The notes beneath the pieces were generated by a model. That model was not told where the DNA came from. It did no database searches and was given only the letters and a program-made list of their open reading frames with translations. Of a DNA stretch of 53,838 nt, positions 52,379-53,838 are shown piece by piece. The DNA lies in assembly GCA_017935905.1 (NCBI GenBank), contig JAGBGO010000039.1, forward strand, positions 1-53,838. The letters are read 5' to 3'. This DNA comes from Clostridia bacterium (GTDB taxonomy: Bacteria > Bacillota > Clostridia > UBA1212 > UBA1255). The translations under genes were made by a program, and so were the position numbers. Within the stretch, counting starts at the first letter, position 1, and every line of letters begins with the position of its first letter.

Positions 52379-53838
52379 ATGCATTCTGTAAGACCTGATA
52401 CTTGGGCTGCCGTAGACGGCCTGGGTCGAACTTTAAGCGACGTTACACGTGTAGGGGAGAAGCGCCCGGGCAAGTTTGTAGGTTGCTTCTATTGGCTTTG
52501 GTATGAAATTTGGCAGCATTCACCGGCCAGAAATATCACCAAGATTATGGAAGCCCACCCGGAAGCTCGGAATGATTTCAACCATCCTGCATGGGGAGAG
52601 GACTCTCATCACGGCACACCGTATTATTGGAACGAGCCACTGCTTGGTTACTACCAGATTTCTGATCCTTACGTCATTCGTAAACATGCAGAACTTTTGG
52701 CAGATGCCGGCGTAGACGTACTGATTTTTGACTGTTCAAATGATAAGTTTACTTTTAAGGACAGTTACGAAGTTTTCTTCCGGGAATTGCAGGCAGCTAA
52801 AGCCGAGGGCGTGAAGGTACCGCAAGTAGCCTTCTTACTGAATTTTGATGCCAATGAGAATACCCGGATTCAAATTACGGATTTGTGGGAAACGATTTAT
52901 AAACCCGGCCGTTTTCAGGATTTGTGGTTCTACTGGGAGGGAAAACCTTTGATTATGGCCCATTCTTCCGGACTCAATCCGAAGGACGCTACCGAAGGTG
53001 CTATTTTGGACTTTTTTACCTTCCGCCGCAATGAACCCACCTATTTCTTCCGGGATACTGCTTTTGATGAGAAGACTTGGGGCTGGTGTTCTTCCTATCC
53101 CCAGGGCAAATACGGCGTGCGGGAAGACGGCTCCGTGGAGCAAATGTGCGTAAGCGTAGGGCAGAATGCCAATGAACACGGCTTGGTGGCGATGAACGAC
53201 TACCGGGGCGGCGTGCAAGGGCGCGCTTTTGCAAAAGGAGATTATTCTTACCGTTATACGTATCAAGGCCGGGAGGTAGTGATCGATAAAGCTCGGGAGG
53301 ACGCGTTCCTGTACGGCCTTAATTTCCAGCAACAATGGGATCGGGCCATTGAAGTGGATCCGGATTTCATTTTCGTCACCGGTTGGAATGAACACGTGTG
53401 CCAGCGCCTTCGGGAGTGGATGGGCTCGCCCAATGCTTTTTCTGATAATTTCACCGATGCATACAGTCGGGACATTGAACCTTCTTCCGGCGTTTTGAAA
53501 GATTATTTCTACTACCAGTTGGTGGAAAATATCCGTCGGTTTAAGGGTGTTTCGACGCCGGCTCAGGATCCTTCCGTGCGGCAAACCATTGATATGACCC
53601 GGGCCGATGCTTGGGACAGCGTGAAGACGTCTTATGACCACTACGTGGGCAGCACCAAGAAACGGGATTGGGATGGGGCGAAAGGTCTTCATTATGCCAG
53701 CGATACTATGCGGAACGATATTGTGCGTTCAAAAGTGGCGTACGATGGAGACTACGTGTATTTTATGGTGGAAACTGCGGCGGATTTGACGCCGGCTTCG
53801 GATCCTGCCTGGATGCGTTTGTTGATTCAGACGGATCC
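52379..53838 (+). CDS. cytosolic glycoside-hydrolase-like protein, paralogue of the 13.8 kb gene (partial, C-terminus missing)
   Basis: A 486-codon reading frame is open to the end of the window. It starts MHSVRPDTWAAVDGLGRTLS with AAAGGAGCGG upstream. It matches the protein encoded at 13852-15918 nearly throughout: GCFYWLWYEIW, YWNEPLLGYYQISDPYVIRK, LLADAGVDVLIFDCSND, LWFYWEGKPLIMAH, LNFQQQWDRAIEVDPDFIFV and NAFSDNFTDAYSRDIEPS. The window stops inside the sugar-binding-like domain (YVYFMVETAADL). It lacks any signal peptide, while the paralogue has one plus a membrane anchor. The pair may therefore process a sugar outside and inside the cell. Confidence 0.8.
   Translation, partial: MHSVRPDTWAAVDGLGRTLSDVTRVGEKRPGKFVGCFYWLWYEIWQHSPARNITKIMEAHPEARNDFNHPAWGEDSHHGTPYYWNEPLLGYYQISDPYVIRKHAELLADAGVDVLIFDCSNDKFTFKDSYEVFFRELQAAKAEGVKVPQVAFLLNFDANENTRIQITDLWETIYKPGRFQDLWFYWEGKPLIMAHSSGLNPKDATEGAILDFFTFRRNEPTYFFRDTAFDEKTWGWCSSYPQGKYGVREDGSVEQMCVSVGQNANEHGLVAMNDYRGGVQGRAFAKGDYSYRYTYQGREVVIDKAREDAFLYGLNFQQQWDRAIEVDPDFIFVTGWNEHVCQRLREWMGSPNAFSDNFTDAYSRDIEPSSGVLKDYFYYQLVENIRRFKGVSTPAQDPSVRQTIDMTRADAWDSVKTSYDHYVGSTKKRDWDGAKGLHYASDTMRNDIVRSKVAYDGDYVYFMVETAADLTPASDPAWMRLLIQTD

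Noticed and set aside
52835..53692. Long minus-strand open frame near the right edge
   Set aside because: It is antisense to the glycosidase-like gene that runs off the window, whose protein matches the paralogue at 13.8 kb throughout.

Overview
The window reads as chromosomal DNA of a spore-forming, low-to-mid GC member of the Bacillota (class Clostridia), probably a gut anaerobe. The evidence is spoVT with a forespore-type promoter, a SpoIID/LytB-domain protein, a SPOCS (DUF3794)-LysM spore-coat type protein, MecA, strong AGGAGG ribosome sites and sugar genes such as L-fucose isomerase. There is no phage, insertion sequence, rRNA operon or CRISPR array. Genes are densely packed, and most gaps hold promoters, terminators or unusual inverted-repeat elements.

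Layout. 1-416: start of an mntP-type manganese exporter and a small ORF (minus). 681-2881: a lipid kinase (plus) facing a cell-wall M14 peptidase (minus). 2967-9599: a long minus-strand cluster running from a membrane protein through a foldase-like protein, a SpoIID protein, queA and tgt to yajC. 9676-12565: promoter, yybP-ykoY manganese riboswitch and a P-type ATPase, so this pump probably exports Mn2+. 12644-15918: a nucleoid-associated protein, then a secreted, membrane-anchored glycoside-hydrolase-like protein. 15990-18660: nucleoside hydrolase and PfkB kinase divergent from an AraC regulator. 18655-20606: lipase-like protein and spoVT. 20686-23320: an A+T-richer AraC/ThuA/Gfo-Idh cluster. 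23512-27750: a GpsA-like dehydrogenase, an ABC exporter and a GtrA/GT2 pair. 27867-32400: feoAB and a lipoprotein tyrosine phosphatase. 32701-35576: asd-dapA-dapB (lysine/diaminopimelate). 35735-37650: PspA-like, acpS, mecA. 37844-40146: M18 aminopeptidase and a radical-SAM protein. 40264-43524: a GHL-type glycosidase and mnmA. 43529-48333: SPOCS-LysM protein, two tandem M23 peptidases and an AlkD-like protein. 48436-48510: tRNA-Thr(CGT). 48566-53838: AraC regulator, fucI, a DUF6273 protein, and a cytosolic paralogue of the 13.8 kb glycosidase that runs off the window.

Recurring themes are manganese handling (mntP, Mn riboswitch and pump; the fucI family is also Mn-dependent), cell-wall and spore remodelling (M14, M23, SpoIID, SPOCS-LysM, DAP synthesis), tRNA modification (queA, tgt, mnmA), and several AraC-controlled sugar modules.

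The most unusual signals are at DNA level. (1) The non-palindromic word GTAAAATG occurs about 30 times by eye, against 1-2 expected, on both strands, in all reading frames and in intergenic DNA. This looks like a genome-wide signal word similar to a DNA-uptake or protein-binding sequence. (2) Several intergenic regions carry arrays of long-loop inverted repeats about 35-41 bp across, in which one arm word is reused several times within a locus but differs between loci. Two of them, at 32.5 kb and 42.3 kb, are clearly copies of one three-hairpin element, and a third at 37.7 kb has the same plan with a different word. All identifications come from reading the sequence; no database search was run.
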